This document shows, piece after piece, positions 7,547 through 14,404 of a DNA stretch of 23,583 nt. The translations under genes were made by a program, and so were the position numbers. The notes beneath the pieces are model-generated. The model saw nothing but the letters and a program-made list of their open reading frames with translations. It did no database searches and was not told the origin of the DNA. Origin of the DNA: an uncultured Eubacteriales bacterium (GTDB taxonomy: Bacteria > Bacillota > Clostridia > UBA1381 > UMGS1253); assembly GCA_900550065.1 (NCBI GenBank), contig URQR01000011.1, positions 1 through 23,583 on the forward strand, in the 5' to 3' direction. Position 1 is the stretch's first letter. Each line of letters starts with the position of its first letter.

Positions 7547-8041
7547 ATGAAAATACCAACGACGTTAAAACATAAACCAGTAATTGTCGCGCCGGACTAC
7601 GAGAACATTGATGGGCGGAAGGATACGCCGGACGCGAAGGGGCTCTCGCTCGGGCTTGCACAGTGGAACGACCGCGGCCGGGTCGATATTTCGGCTAAGG
7701 TATGGCGCTATACGGGCGAGAAGTGGTCGCGCCAGTCGGAGGAGCTGCCGCTTCACCGCGTGATTGACCTCGCTTTGTTAATTTGCCGGACGAAGCAGTA
7801 CTTTATGGACGCGTACCGGTACCCCGCGCTTTACGACGAAAATGACCCCATTATCGACCGCGTGGGCGTTCAGGGCGATGCTATGACGGTTGAGGTATGT
7901 ACGGATAACGAACGCATTGGAGAGGATATTAAGCTGTTTTACGACGCCCTTATACGTGACGACGAGTTTTTGTCGGAGCGGCTGCACCTGCTGGCGAATA
8001 TGCTGCTCGATATGGGGTATGGGAACCGGCGCAAACAATAA
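7547..8041 (+). CDS. Small conserved cytoplasmic protein, DUF6530-like
   Basis: 164 residues with no signal peptide or membrane segment. The sequence opens KIPTTLKHKPVIVAPDYENI and contains the strings DAKGLSLGLAQW, ISAKVWRYTGEKWSRQSEEL and PLHRVIDLALLI. I associate these with a conserved clostridial family of unknown function (DUF6530 from memory, not checked). The C-terminal half is helical and acidic. AAAGGAAAG lies just before the ATG at 7547. It is a single-gene unit with a near-consensus promoter, an operator-like repeat at the start site and its own terminator, so it is probably regulated. No function can be assigned. Confidence 0.8.
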   Translation: MKIPTTLKHKPVIVAPDYENIDGRKDTPDAKGLSLGLAQWNDRGRVDISAKVWRYTGEKWSRQSEELPLHRVIDLALLICRTKQYFMDAYRYPALYDENDPIIDRVGVQGDAMTVEVCTDNERIGEDIKLFYDALIRDDEFLSERLHLLANMLLDMGYGNRRKQ

Positions 8042-8076
8042 AAAAAGTCTGGTCCACGTGGAACAGACTTTTTTTA
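8041..8076. terminator. Bidirectional terminator between the 7547 gene and the glyA-vanZ operon
   Basis: AAAAAAGTCTG (8041-8051) pairs with CAGACTTTTTT (8064-8074) around an inner TCCA/TGGA stem. Runs of A on the left and T on the right serve both directions. It overlaps the 3' end of the vanZ-like gene by a few bases. Confidence 0.9.
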
Positions 8077-8634
8077 TTGTTTTATCACTTTACACCGCGC
8101 GGTAAATACGGGCCACAACCGTCTGCACAACGCATACAGCCCATAGCCGGCCACCGCGCCGAGCGTATTAAGAAACAAATCATCAATGTCCGTGCCGCGC
8201 GGCAAGAGCAGCTGACATAGCTCAATACAAAGCGAACAGAGAAAGCCGATCCATACCGTTTTGCAAAGCGGCATCCCTCGCCACAGCAGTGGCACAAAAA
8301 AACCAATCGGAAGAAACATGATGATATTGCCCAGAAAATTAATCAAAAAATACGCCGTGTTACCGTGCTGTATCTCATGCCATGTGTCTGTTAACACCGT
8401 AAACGGAACAAGGTTGATGCCGCCCTGCACATTGCCGCCGCTGGCGAACGCCTGCGAATAAAGCCCGACCAAAAACAGTACAAACACACACAGGCCGCCC
8501 TCGTGCCACAGCGTTGTTTGCAGTCCGCGCCGCACCAAATTGCGTAAGAGCTGCCAGCGCACGAGCGCATAAACCGGAAATGCACATAATACAAAAGGGA
8601 GCATCCGCAGTAGGTATGAAACAATAGCCTGCAT
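8074..8634 (-). CDS. VanZ family membrane protein
   Basis: 186 residues with about five membrane segments. The VanZ core is visible: NLVPF (about residue 74), then NFLGNIIMFLPIGFFVPLL (about 99-117), then CIELCQLLLPRGTDIDDLFL and NTLGAVAGYGLY (about 136-167). VanZ-like proteins are associated with teicoplanin resistance in the vanA cluster, but most chromosomal copies have no known substrate, and I make no resistance claim. AGGAGG lies 7 bases before the ATG, and the start is 16 bases after the stop of the cysteine-rich gene, so it is the last gene of the glyA operon. Confidence 0.9.
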   Translation of the reverse strand: MQAIVSYLLRMLPFVLCAFPVYALVRWQLLRNLVRRGLQTTLWHEGGLCVFVLFLVGLYSQAFASGGNVQGGINLVPFTVLTDTWHEIQHGNTAYFLINFLGNIIMFLPIGFFVPLLWRGMPLCKTVWIGFLCSLCIELCQLLLPRGTDIDDLFLNTLGAVAGYGLYALCRRLWPVFTARCKVIKQ

Positions 8635-8650
8635 GGTGCTCCCTCCTTAT

Positions 8651-9169
8651 TTATTGATAAAATTCCGCCTGCTCGTCCATTAGATAGGACAGCTCTTCGA
8701 TAAACGCTGCCACCTGCGTATTTTTTGACAAAACCTGAAAAATCAGGCGTACTGCCTTCACAAAACGCGGGTCTAAGTCTTCAATCGCCGCCGCCTGTGC
8801 GAGCGGGCACATGGCCTTTGCGCGCGGGTCCATGATAATTTGAAGCGGCCCACCCGCTTTTTTGTACGGTGTAAGCGGGAATATCCGGCACGAAAGCGGC
8901 CGCAGCGCCCGGCCGCACGTCCCGCAGCAGATTGCAATCAGCGCGGGCTTGTCCTCCTCACCGTAACAAAACGCCGATTCTTCGACGCGCAGCCAGTCCG
9001 GACACGTTGCATACATCGCTTCTTCCCCAGGAAGTAAATACATCCCGGCGTCGTCGTTGCCCCCGTCATCACAGCACGCCCCGCCGCAGAGCGTTCCGCA
9101 GTCGCCATAGAGCGGCGTCAATGTCTCGAGCAGACGCCACGCCTGCCGGTATAGCGCCGCCGCCCTCAT
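8651..9169 (-). CDS. Cysteine-rich YkgJ-like protein (putative metal-binding)
   Basis: 172 residues. The ATG at 9169 overlaps the TGA of the sugar-kinase gene as ATGA, which settles the start; the longer frame up to 9295 lies inside the kinase gene. Cysteines occur in two clusters: YGDCGTLCGGACCDDG near residue 25, and ICCGTCGRALRPLSCRIFPL around residues 80-105. The spaced Cys with a C-R-x-F-P string resembles the zinc/iron-chelating YkgJ family, some members of which are linked to flagellin methylation. A GMYLLPGEE segment lies between. A metal site or Fe-S cluster is an inference from the Cys pattern. The partner and substrate are unknown. Confidence 0.75.
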   Translation of the reverse strand: MRAAALYRQAWRLLETLTPLYGDCGTLCGGACCDDGGNDDAGMYLLPGEEAMYATCPDWLRVEESAFCYGEEDKPALIAICCGTCGRALRPLSCRIFPLTPYKKAGGPLQIIMDPRAKAMCPLAQAAAIEDLDPRFVKAVRLIFQVLSKNTQVAAFIEELSYLMDEQAEFYQ

Positions 9170-10125
9170 ATGTGCGCACCGCTTTTCGTATAAAGTGGCA
9201 TAACGCGCGCCGTAGATACATATTTCGTAAGCTGGGCAAGGTCCTTTTCCTCGTCCGCGCGGCTCGCGACAACCGCCTGTGAAAAGGAGACACAATGCTT
9301 TAAACAGTCTATGGTATCCATTCCCTGCTGCCAGCCGTAGAGGAATCCGCTCAAAAACGCATCGCCCGCGCCGACCGTATTATAGACCGGCAAATCGTCC
9401 GTGTAGAGCCGGAACACGTCGCCGCCGCAAACGGCAATTGCCCCGTCCGGGCCGAGCGATACGAGCACGTTTTCGACGCCGCCCTTGCACAGCGCCTCTG
9501 CCTTTGCGATAATTGCCTCCTGCGTACCAAATGTTTGCCCGAACGTCATCTCTAATTCCTCTAAATTCGGCTTAATGACGAGCGGATTTGCTTTAACAGC
9601 ATGTAGAAACGGCGCATTGTAGCAGTCTAAGGACACACGCGCGCCCTCCTGCTGTGCAATCATTGCCAAATCATAATAAATCGTATCGTCCACGCCGGGC
9701 GGCACACTGCCGCCAAGCGCAATCAGCGCACTCTTCTTCGCCAGCGCGCGCGTCTTTTCCTTGAGCGCGGCAATATGCGCCGCGTCCGGCGTACCGCCCG
9801 GAAAATTGATGTCCGTGTACGTTCCGCTTTGCAGGTCGACGAGCTTAATGTTCGTACGGATGTCATAGTCTACGTCTACAAAATCGGCGTCTACGCCGTC
9901 TGCGCGCAGCGCGTCGGCAATATACTGCCCGCCGCCGCCCAAAAAACCAAAGCAGACGGAAGTTACGCCGCACTTTGCCAGCACGCGCGCGACGTTGACC
10001 CCCTTCGAGCCCGGCACTTGGCAGCAGCCTTGCGCCTTATTCACTTCGTCGACCCGGAAGCCGTCTATGTAAACCGTCTTGTCGATTGCCGGGCTTAGCG
10101 TGAGTGCAGATATTGTGCTTTTCAT
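9166..10125 (-). CDS. PfkB-family sugar kinase, 1-phosphofructokinase / tagatose-6-phosphate kinase type
   Basis: Phosphorylates a sugar phosphate in the cytoplasm; fructose 1-phosphate is the likeliest substrate by family (FruK/LacC). It has 319 residues. Features are ALTLSPAIDKTVYID at the N-terminus, PGSKGVNVARVLAKCG (substrate loop, about residues 37-52), IALGGSVPPGV (about 128), and the ATP/anion-hole motif NTVGAGDAFLSGFLYGW with catalytic Asp (about 250-266). The start at 10125 has GGAGG 8 bases upstream; the frame extends to 10215, but that would lie inside glyA. It is 34 bases downstream of glyA. No fru PTS gene is nearby, so fructose 1-phosphate is not supported by context. Confidence 0.87.
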   Translation of the reverse strand: MKSTISALTLSPAIDKTVYIDGFRVDEVNKAQGCCQVPGSKGVNVARVLAKCGVTSVCFGFLGGGGQYIADALRADGVDADFVDVDYDIRTNIKLVDLQSGTYTDINFPGGTPDAAHIAALKEKTRALAKKSALIALGGSVPPGVDDTIYYDLAMIAQQEGARVSLDCYNAPFLHAVKANPLVIKPNLEELEMTFGQTFGTQEAIIAKAEALCKGGVENVLVSLGPDGAIAVCGGDVFRLYTDDLPVYNTVGAGDAFLSGFLYGWQQGMDTIDCLKHCVSFSQAVVASRADEEKDLAQLTKYVSTARVMPLYTKSGAHI

Positions 10126-10159
10126 ACACGAATACCTCCGAAAAATTAATACACAAATA

Positions 10160-11398
10160 TTACGCGTACAGCGGGTGCTTCGCGCAGAGCGCAGCAACCC
10201 TGCTTCTGATTTCATCCGCTTTTGTATCGAATTCGCTGATTGTCAGCTTAATCAGCTTTGCAATCTCGACCATATCCTCTTCTACAAAGCCGCGCGACGT
10301 TGCCGCCGGCGTACCGATACGGATACCGCTTGTAACAAACGGACTCTGTGTGTCAAAGGGGATTGCGTTTTTGTTGACTGTGATGCATACGTCGTCGAGC
10401 ATCTTTTCCGCCTCTTTGCCCGTTACGCCCATATCCGTCAGGTCAACGAGCATCAAGTGGTTGTCCGTGCCGCCGCTTACGAGCTTAAAGCCTTGATTAA
10501 TGAGCTCCTTCGAGAGCGCCTTTGCGTTTTTCACAATCTGCTGCTGATAGGACTTGAATTCGTCCGTGAGCGCCTCGCCGAAGCAGACCGCCTTCGCCGC
10601 AATTGTATGCATGAGCGGGCCGCCCTGAATCCCCGGGAAAATTGCCTTATCAACCGCCTTTGCGTATTCTTCCTTGCACAAAATCAGGCCGCCGCGCGGG
10701 CCGCGCAGGGTCTTATGCGTCGTCGTCGTTACAAAGTCCGCGTACGGAACCGGGTTCGGGTGCAGCCCCGCCGCAACAAGGCCGGCAATGTGCGCCATAT
10801 CGACCATAAAGTATGCGCCTACCTCTTTTGCAATCGCCGCAAACTTTTCAAAGTCAATCACGCGCGGATACGCGCTCGCGCCTGCTAAAATCAGCTTCGG
10901 CTTATGCTCGCGCGCAAGCTCGCGCACTTTGTCGTAGTCGATTACATTGTTTACTTCGTCCACGCCGTAGGGCACGATATTGAAGTATTTGCCCGACATG
11001 TTGACCGGGCTGCCGTGGCTTAAATGGCCGCCGTGCGCAAGGCTCATGCTCAGCACTGTGTCGCCGGGCTCAAGCATCGCAAAAAACACCGCCATGTTCG
11101 CCTGCGCGCCGGAGTGCGCCTGTACATTCGCGTGGTCCGCGCCGAAAATTTTCTTCGCGCGCTCAATTGCCAGTGTTTCCACCACGTCAACGTATTCACA
11201 GCCGCCGTAGTAGCGCTTGCCCGGATACCCTTCCGCGTATTTATTGGTCAGCGGCGTGCCGTTTGCTTCCATTACGGCCTCGCTCACGAAATTTTCCGAA
11301 GCGATTAGCTCAATCTTATTTTGCTGGCGGCCAATTTCTTTTTCTACCGCCGCGAAAACCTCAGGATCTTGTTTTTGCAGTTTTTCAAAATGAAACAT
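10160..11398 (-). CDS. glyA: Serine hydroxymethyltransferase
   Basis: PLP enzyme that interconverts serine and glycine while charging tetrahydrofolate with a one-carbon unit. It has 412 residues, normal length. Motifs are IELIASENFVSEAVMEANG (about residue 32), NKYAEGYPGKRYYGGCEYVD (about 52), SGAQAN (about 97), and the PLP-lysine string TTTTHKTLRGPRGG (about 223-236). The C-terminal part has NHLMLVDL and SGIRIGTPAATSRGF. AAAGGAG precedes the ATG. It is the first gene of a leftward operon with the sugar kinase, the cysteine-rich protein and vanZ. No glycine riboswitch fits in its short leader of about 50 bases. Confidence 0.98.
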   Translation of the reverse strand: MFHFEKLQKQDPEVFAAVEKEIGRQQNKIELIASENFVSEAVMEANGTPLTNKYAEGYPGKRYYGGCEYVDVVETLAIERAKKIFGADHANVQAHSGAQANMAVFFAMLEPGDTVLSMSLAHGGHLSHGSPVNMSGKYFNIVPYGVDEVNNVIDYDKVRELAREHKPKLILAGASAYPRVIDFEKFAAIAKEVGAYFMVDMAHIAGLVAAGLHPNPVPYADFVTTTTHKTLRGPRGGLILCKEEYAKAVDKAIFPGIQGGPLMHTIAAKAVCFGEALTDEFKSYQQQIVKNAKALSKELINQGFKLVSGGTDNHLMLVDLTDMGVTGKEAEKMLDDVCITVNKNAIPFDTQSPFVTSGIRIGTPAATSRGFVEEDMVEIAKLIKLTISEFDTKADEIRSRVAALCAKHPLYA

Positions 11399-11455
11399 GA
11401 TATGCCTTCTCCTTTGTACTAATATATTTTATGTGTATGGTTTATACTATAGTAT

Positions 11456-11484
11456 ATTATACTTTTATTTCTTGCCACTGGCAA
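11456..11484 (-). promoter_or_regulatory. glyA: Promoter of the glyA operon
   Basis: On the minus strand, -35 TTGCCA (11484-11479), a 17-base spacer and -10 TATAAT (11461-11456). The start is predicted near 11449, about 50 bases before the glyA ATG. It is the mirror image of the rightward promoter at 11472-11500. Confidence 0.8.
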
Positions 11485-11500
11485 GTCTTTTTGTTATAAT
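11472..11500 (+). promoter_or_regulatory. Rightward promoter reading into repeat copy B
   Basis: -35 TTGCCA (11472-11477), 17-base spacer, -10 TATAAT (11495-11500) with an extended -10 TG one base upstream (TGT-TATAAT). It shares the palindrome CTTGCC-N3-GGCAAG (11471-11485) with the glyA promoter. The two promoters overlap, so polymerase cannot occupy both at once. Confidence 0.8.
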
Positions 11501-11607
11501 ATACGCAAACGCGGAGCTTTTGCGCGACGTCACGCATGCGTGACGTTGGAAAAAGCTGCTGTCGGCGCATCGCGCCTCCTCCCGTAAAACGGGAGCACAT
11601 CTTTTTC
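11495..11607 (+). repeat. Structured promoter-bearing repeat, copy B (with palindromic insertion)
   Basis: Extended -10 (11495-11500), then hairpin 1 CGCAAA...TTTGCG (11504-11524), GCGC, and a 20-base palindromic insertion (11526-11545). P1 is GAAAAAG (11549-11555) with CTTTTTC (11601-11607). The 8-base linker is CTGCTGTC. P2 is GGCGC-N3-GCGCC (11564-11576), the linker is TCC, P3 is TCCCG-N5-CGGGA (11580-11594), and the last linker has 6 bases. Linker and loop lengths match copy A, while the stem sequences differ. Confidence 0.82.
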
Positions 11608-11619
11608 TACTATATATGC

Positions 11620-11710
11620 TAAAATACGCAAAGAGAGGGTCTTTGCGCTTAAAAGAAGTCGCTGTCGGGACAGTGTCCCTCCCGCGGCGGTCGCTGCACC
11701 GCGCCTTCTT
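11620..11710 (+). repeat. Structured promoter-bearing repeat, copy C
   Basis: It begins 12 bases after copy B ends. Extended -10 TGC-TAAAAT (11620-11625), then a perfect 8-bp hairpin 1 CGCAAAGA/TCTTTGCG (11627-11647), and CTTA. P1 is AAGAAG (11653-11658) with CTTCTT (11705-11710). The 8-base linker is TCGCTGTC. P2 is GGGAC-N3-GTCCC (11667-11679), the linker is TCC, and P3 is CGCGG/CCGCG (11683-11703, alternative register GCGGT/ACCGC). The last linker is only one base, unlike A and B. The ThrE start is 115 bases downstream in the same direction. Confidence 0.8.
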
Positions 11711-11825
11711 TGGGTATGCAAGCCGTTGGCTCTGCGCCGTTTTACAATAATGTTTTTATTGAACCTATACGGTTCGCAATTGTAGCATAAAATATAAAGA
11801 ATTTTAAGCAGGGGAGGCGGACGGC

Positions 11826-12605
11826 GTGGCGCACGGCGAATTAGACCTACTGCTGGCGGCGGCAAAACGCCTTGCCGCCACGATGCTTGAAAACGGCGGG
11901 GAAACGTACCGCGCGGAGGAGGCGGTGTCGCGGCTGCGCGGACTATACGGTGTGCAAGAGGTTGAGGCGCTGGCGCTTCCGACGGGCGTGCTGATTCATA
12001 TTACAGCACGGGACGGGGCGCAGACGAGCGGCCTTGTGCGCGTACGGTCGCGCCGCTTAGACTTAGGCGCGCTCGCGCAGGCCAACGAGATTAGCCGCCG
12101 GCTCGCGGGCGGCGCACTTACGGCAAAGGACGCCTGCACCGCGCTTGACGCACTTCGGCGGGGAAACGGTAAGCGCGCACGGCTGACTGCGCCGGCGGTG
12201 TCCGCGTTTTCGATTGGGTGTTTTGCCGTGCTAATGGGCGGCGGCGCGCTCGAATTCGGCCTGTCTGCGCTGTGCGCATTTTTATCCCAGCTTGTATGCG
12301 CCTTTTTTCAAGACGAGGATATGTTTTATTTTATTTCCAGCTTTATCGGGGGAGCGGTTTGTGCGCTGACGGCCGTGCTGTCCGCCGCGCTTTGCGGCGC
12401 GGGCAATATCGGTATTATTATCAGCGCGTCGATTTTGCCCCTGCTGCCCGGTATGACACTAATTGGTGCAATCCGCGACTCGATGCGCGGCGACCTCGTT
12501 TCCGGCGCGGCGCGCCTCGGCGACGTGATTGTCGTGGCGCTCTCACTCGCGTTCGGCGTGGGGGCTGTTTTGTGGCTTTACGGCCTGACGGGAGGGGTGC
12601 TGTGA
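11826..12605 (+). CDS. Threonine/serine exporter, ThrE N-terminal half (DUF1212 type)
   Basis: 259 residues. The first 120 or so are cytoplasmic (LENGGETYRAEEAVSRL, then LALPTGVLIHI), matching the soluble domain that opens ThrE-like proteins. The rest has about five membrane segments, with the family strings LPLLPGMTLIGAIRDSMRGD and GAARLGDVI. The GTG start at 11826 has GGGGAGG 8 bases upstream. The stop overlaps the start of the second half by one base (TGATG). In many Firmicutes ThrE is split this way, and both proteins are expected to assemble into one amino-acid exporter. Confidence 0.88.
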   Translation: MAHGELDLLLAAAKRLAATMLENGGETYRAEEAVSRLRGLYGVQEVEALALPTGVLIHITARDGAQTSGLVRVRSRRLDLGALAQANEISRRLAGGALTAKDACTALDALRRGNGKRARLTAPAVSAFSIGCFAVLMGGGALEFGLSALCAFLSQLVCAFFQDEDMFYFISSFIGGAVCALTAVLSAALCGAGNIGIIISASILPLLPGMTLIGAIRDSMRGDLVSGAARLGDVIVVALSLAFGVGAVLWLYGLTGGVL

Positions 12606-13066
12606 TGGAACTTTTGCTGAAGCTTCCGTTTTGTCTCGCGGGGGTCTGTGCGCTGGCCTACCTGTTTTGCGCACCGAAGCGGCTGATTCCCGTTGCGGGC
12701 GTAATTGGCACGCTCGGCTACGGGCTCTACCTGCTGCTTGGGGTGTTTGGCCTGCCCGACCTGATGCGCTTTTTTACCGCGACGCTGCTGATCTCTCTGC
12801 TCAGCGAAATCGGCGCGGTGGTGTGGAAGGCGCCGGCGGTTATTTTTCTGAGCACGTCTATTTTTGTGCTCGTGCCGGGGCTCGACCTCTACAAAACCGT
12901 GAACCTGTTCGTCTTCGGCGACTACGGCGCGGGGGCGCAGACGGGGATTCGGACGTTTCTTGCCATCGGGGCGATGGCGGCGGCGGTTGCGGCGGGTACG
13001 CTCGCTATGCGCGTTGCAAGACGGGTTTTCCGCCCTGCGGTGAATGTTTCACATAAGAAAGGATGA
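12605..13066 (+). CDS. Threonine/serine exporter, ThrE C-terminal half (ThrE_2/DUF3815 type)
   Basis: 153 residues with about four membrane segments. The string VPGLDLYKTVNLFVFGDYGAG is the counterpart of the PGM motif in the partner protein, and SLLSEIGAVVWKAPAVIFL precedes it. The start ATG at 12605 overlaps the upstream stop in TGATG. The frame stays open back to 12218, but that part lies inside the partner gene and has no ribosome site. The basic C-terminus is cytoplasmic. nth follows after 6 bases. Confidence 0.88.
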   Translation: MELLLKLPFCLAGVCALAYLFCAPKRLIPVAGVIGTLGYGLYLLLGVFGLPDLMRFFTATLLISLLSEIGAVVWKAPAVIFLSTSIFVLVPGLDLYKTVNLFVFGDYGAGAQTGIRTFLAIGAMAAAVAAGTLAMRVARRVFRPAVNVSHKKG

Positions 13067-13072
13067 GTTACA

Positions 13073-13699
13073 ATGACAAAACAAGAACGGCTCGCCCTGA
13101 TTACACAGGGGTTGGAGCAAACATACCCCGACGCGGACTGCTCGCTCGAATACCGTGACCCGTGGCAGCTGCTCGTTTCCGCGATTTTAGCCACACAGTG
13201 TACCGACAAGCGCGTCAACATGGTTACGCCCGCGCTGTTTGAGCGGTACCCGACCGTGTACGATGCGGCGGCCGCGGACGAGGAGGAGCTGATGGGGTAT
13301 ATCCGTTCCACCGGCTTTTATAACCACAAGGCGCGCAACATCATCGGCGCGGCGCAGCGGATTTGCTCGGTGTTCGGCGGAAATGTGCCGGACAACATCG
13401 ACGACCTTGTTTCCCTGCCCGGCGTGGGGCGCAAAATTGCCAACCTGATTGTCGGCGACGTGTACAAACGGCCCGCCATCGTTGTCGATACGCACTGCAA
13501 ACGGCTTACATACCGCATGGGTCTGACGAAAAACACCGACCCGGTGAAAATCGAGATGGATTTATGGAAAATTGTACCAAAAGACTACAGCTCTAAGTTC
13601 TGTCACCAGCTTGTTCTGCTCGGGCGCGAATTTTGCACCGCGCGCGGCCCGCGCTGCGGCGTATGTCCGGTACAGGCGGGCTGTAAGCAATCGATATAG
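13073..13699 (+). CDS. nth: Endonuclease III
   Basis: DNA glycosylase/AP lyase that removes oxidised pyrimidines. It has 208 residues, the family size. The helix-hairpin-helix is LPGVGRKIANLIVGD with the catalytic Lys (about residue 122), and the catalytic Asp is in VVDTHCKRL (about 140). The C-terminal Cys-x6-Cys-x2-Cys-x5-Cys pattern (FCTARGPRCGVCPVQAGC) is the 4Fe-4S site. The N-terminal LLVSAILATQCTD is typical. AGAAAGGATGAG precedes the ATG. It is the third gene after the split ThrE pair and ends at a terminator. Confidence 0.97.
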   Translation: MTKQERLALITQGLEQTYPDADCSLEYRDPWQLLVSAILATQCTDKRVNMVTPALFERYPTVYDAAAADEEELMGYIRSTGFYNHKARNIIGAAQRICSVFGGNVPDNIDDLVSLPGVGRKIANLIVGDVYKRPAIVVDTHCKRLTYRMGLTKNTDPVKIEMDLWKIVPKDYSSKFCHQLVLLGREFCTARGPRCGVCPVQAGCKQSI

Positions 13700-13723
13700 C
13701 AGGGCCTTTGTGTTGTCCATACG

Positions 13724-13754
13724 AAAAAAACTGCCGCAACCGGGCAGTTTTTTT
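13724..13754. terminator. Bidirectional terminator between nth and the XRE regulator
   Basis: AAAAAAACTGCC (13724-13735) pairs with GGCAGTTTTTTT (13743-13754) around a 7-base loop. It serves both convergent genes. Confidence 0.92.
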
Positions 13755-13982
13755 TTATTCTCTGAATTCTAATAATTTATGCGGCGGCACTTCAAGCGCT
13801 TCCGCAATTGCAAAAAGTAAATCGAGAGAAACGCCAACAGCGGCATTTTCGATTTTACTGATATGTTGTTGGTTGACGTCAAGCTTTTCTGCGAGCATTT
13901 CTTGTGTAAAATTCTTTGATTTCCGGTAATATGCAATGTTAAGTCCCAATAATCTATATAAATCCGAATATGCAAAATTCAT
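13755..13982 (-). CDS. Small XRE-family HTH regulator
   Basis: 75 residues, essentially one Cro/CI helix-turn-helix domain: LGLNIAYYRKSKNFTQEMLAEKLDVNQQHISKIENAAV (helix 2 about 25-32, recognition helix about 36-44), then SLDLLFAIAEALEVPPHKLL. There is no effector or oligomerisation domain. GAGGTGG lies 6 bases before the ATG. It diverges from another XRE gene at 14114 with 131 bases between. The target is unknown; autoregulation from the shared region is likely. A possible -10 TATACT is at 14017-14012 with a poor -35. Confidence 0.88.
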   Translation of the reverse strand: MNFAYSDLYRLLGLNIAYYRKSKNFTQEMLAEKLDVNQQHISKIENAAVGVSLDLLFAIAEALEVPPHKLLEFRE

Positions 13983-14055
13983 CTATATCCACCTCATAAA
14001 TAGTATACAATTTTGGTCGTATAAAATTTATGTTTTTAAAAAGACGATTTATATA

Positions 14056-14084
14056 TTGATAATATGTAAATGAGGTGTTATAAT
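14056..14084 (+). promoter_or_regulatory. Promoter of the 14114 XRE gene
   Basis: -35 TTGATA (14056-14061), 17-base spacer, then TATAAT (14079-14084) preceded by TGT, an extended -10. The start is predicted near 14091, with a short leader. Confidence 0.8.
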
Positions 14085-14113
14085 GAATATTATTTGAACG
14101 TGGGGATGAAAAA

Positions 14114-14404
14114 ATGAGAAAGAGTATAATTACAGAACTGGAGATACAAATGGGGCGGCGGTTTCGAGAAATACGGGAGGCGCGCAAGATTACGCTCGAA
14201 AAAATACAGGAGGACACCGGAATTGATATCGTCTATATCCACCTGTTCGAGCAGGGGCGCTGGGTTCCGTCATACTTTATATTTGCCGTGCTCGCGGCCT
14301 ATATCAACATATCGGGCGACTATTTTTTGGGAATCATCCGCGACACGCGCGTGCCGCTCGAGATGGGAAAAAAACAGTGGGATGATATTGGGGATTTCGC
14401 TTGA
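14114..14404 (+). CDS. XRE-like HTH protein
   Basis: 96 residues. Residues about 12-65 form a Cro/CI-type fold: GRRFREIREARKITLEKIQEDTG, IDIVYIHLFEQGRWVPSYFI, then FAVLAAYINISGDYFLGI. The recognition helix is less typical than that of the 13755 gene. The tail is short and acidic. GGGGATG lies 5 bases before the ATG. Its stop (14402-14404) overlaps the -35 box of the next promoter. It may regulate the URO-D gene or the divergent XRE gene, but this is only positional inference. Confidence 0.8.
   Translation: MRKSIITELEIQMGRRFREIREARKITLEKIQEDTGIDIVYIHLFEQGRWVPSYFIFAVLAAYINISGDYFLGIIRDTRVPLEMGKKQWDDIGDFA

Larger units (their letters stand above)
11399..11825. other. 427-base gene-free interval with divergent promoters and tandem structured repeats
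   Basis: I see no credible gene. It contains the symmetrical promoter pair (11456-11500), repeat copies B and C in tandem (11495-11710) and a small GAACC-N5-GGTTC hairpin at 11761-11775. Ahead of the ThrE start is an AT-rich leader, and no strong second promoter is evident there. Downstream of copy C is a GC-richer stretch (11711-11740). Confidence 0.8.

Noticed and set aside
9170..9295. Longer N-terminus for the Cys-rich protein
   Set aside because: It overlaps the kinase gene in another frame; the ATGA overlap at 9166-9169 is the natural start.
10126..10215. Longer N-terminus for the PfkB kinase
   Set aside because: It would overlap glyA and contains no kinase sequence; GGAGG before 10125 fixes the start.
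10079..10888. 269-residue rightward ORF opposite glyA
   Set aside because: Antisense frame of glyA; rich in Arg and Cys without motifs.
11399..11455. Glycine riboswitch ahead of glyA
   Set aside because: The leader is only about 50 bases and AT-rich, without the paired aptamer architecture.
11495..11710. CRISPR array or insertion-sequence ends
   Set aside because: No regular spacers, no cas or transposase gene, no target duplication visible, and the units vary in sequence while keeping pairing.
11530..11865. 111-residue leftward ORF over the repeats
   Set aside because: It is made of the structured repeats and the start of thrE read backwards, is Arg/Pro/Ala-rich and has no ribosome site.
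12218..12604. Upstream extension of the second ThrE protein
   Set aside because: It lies inside the first ThrE gene, is Arg-rich and lacks a ribosome site; the TGATG junction gives a better start.
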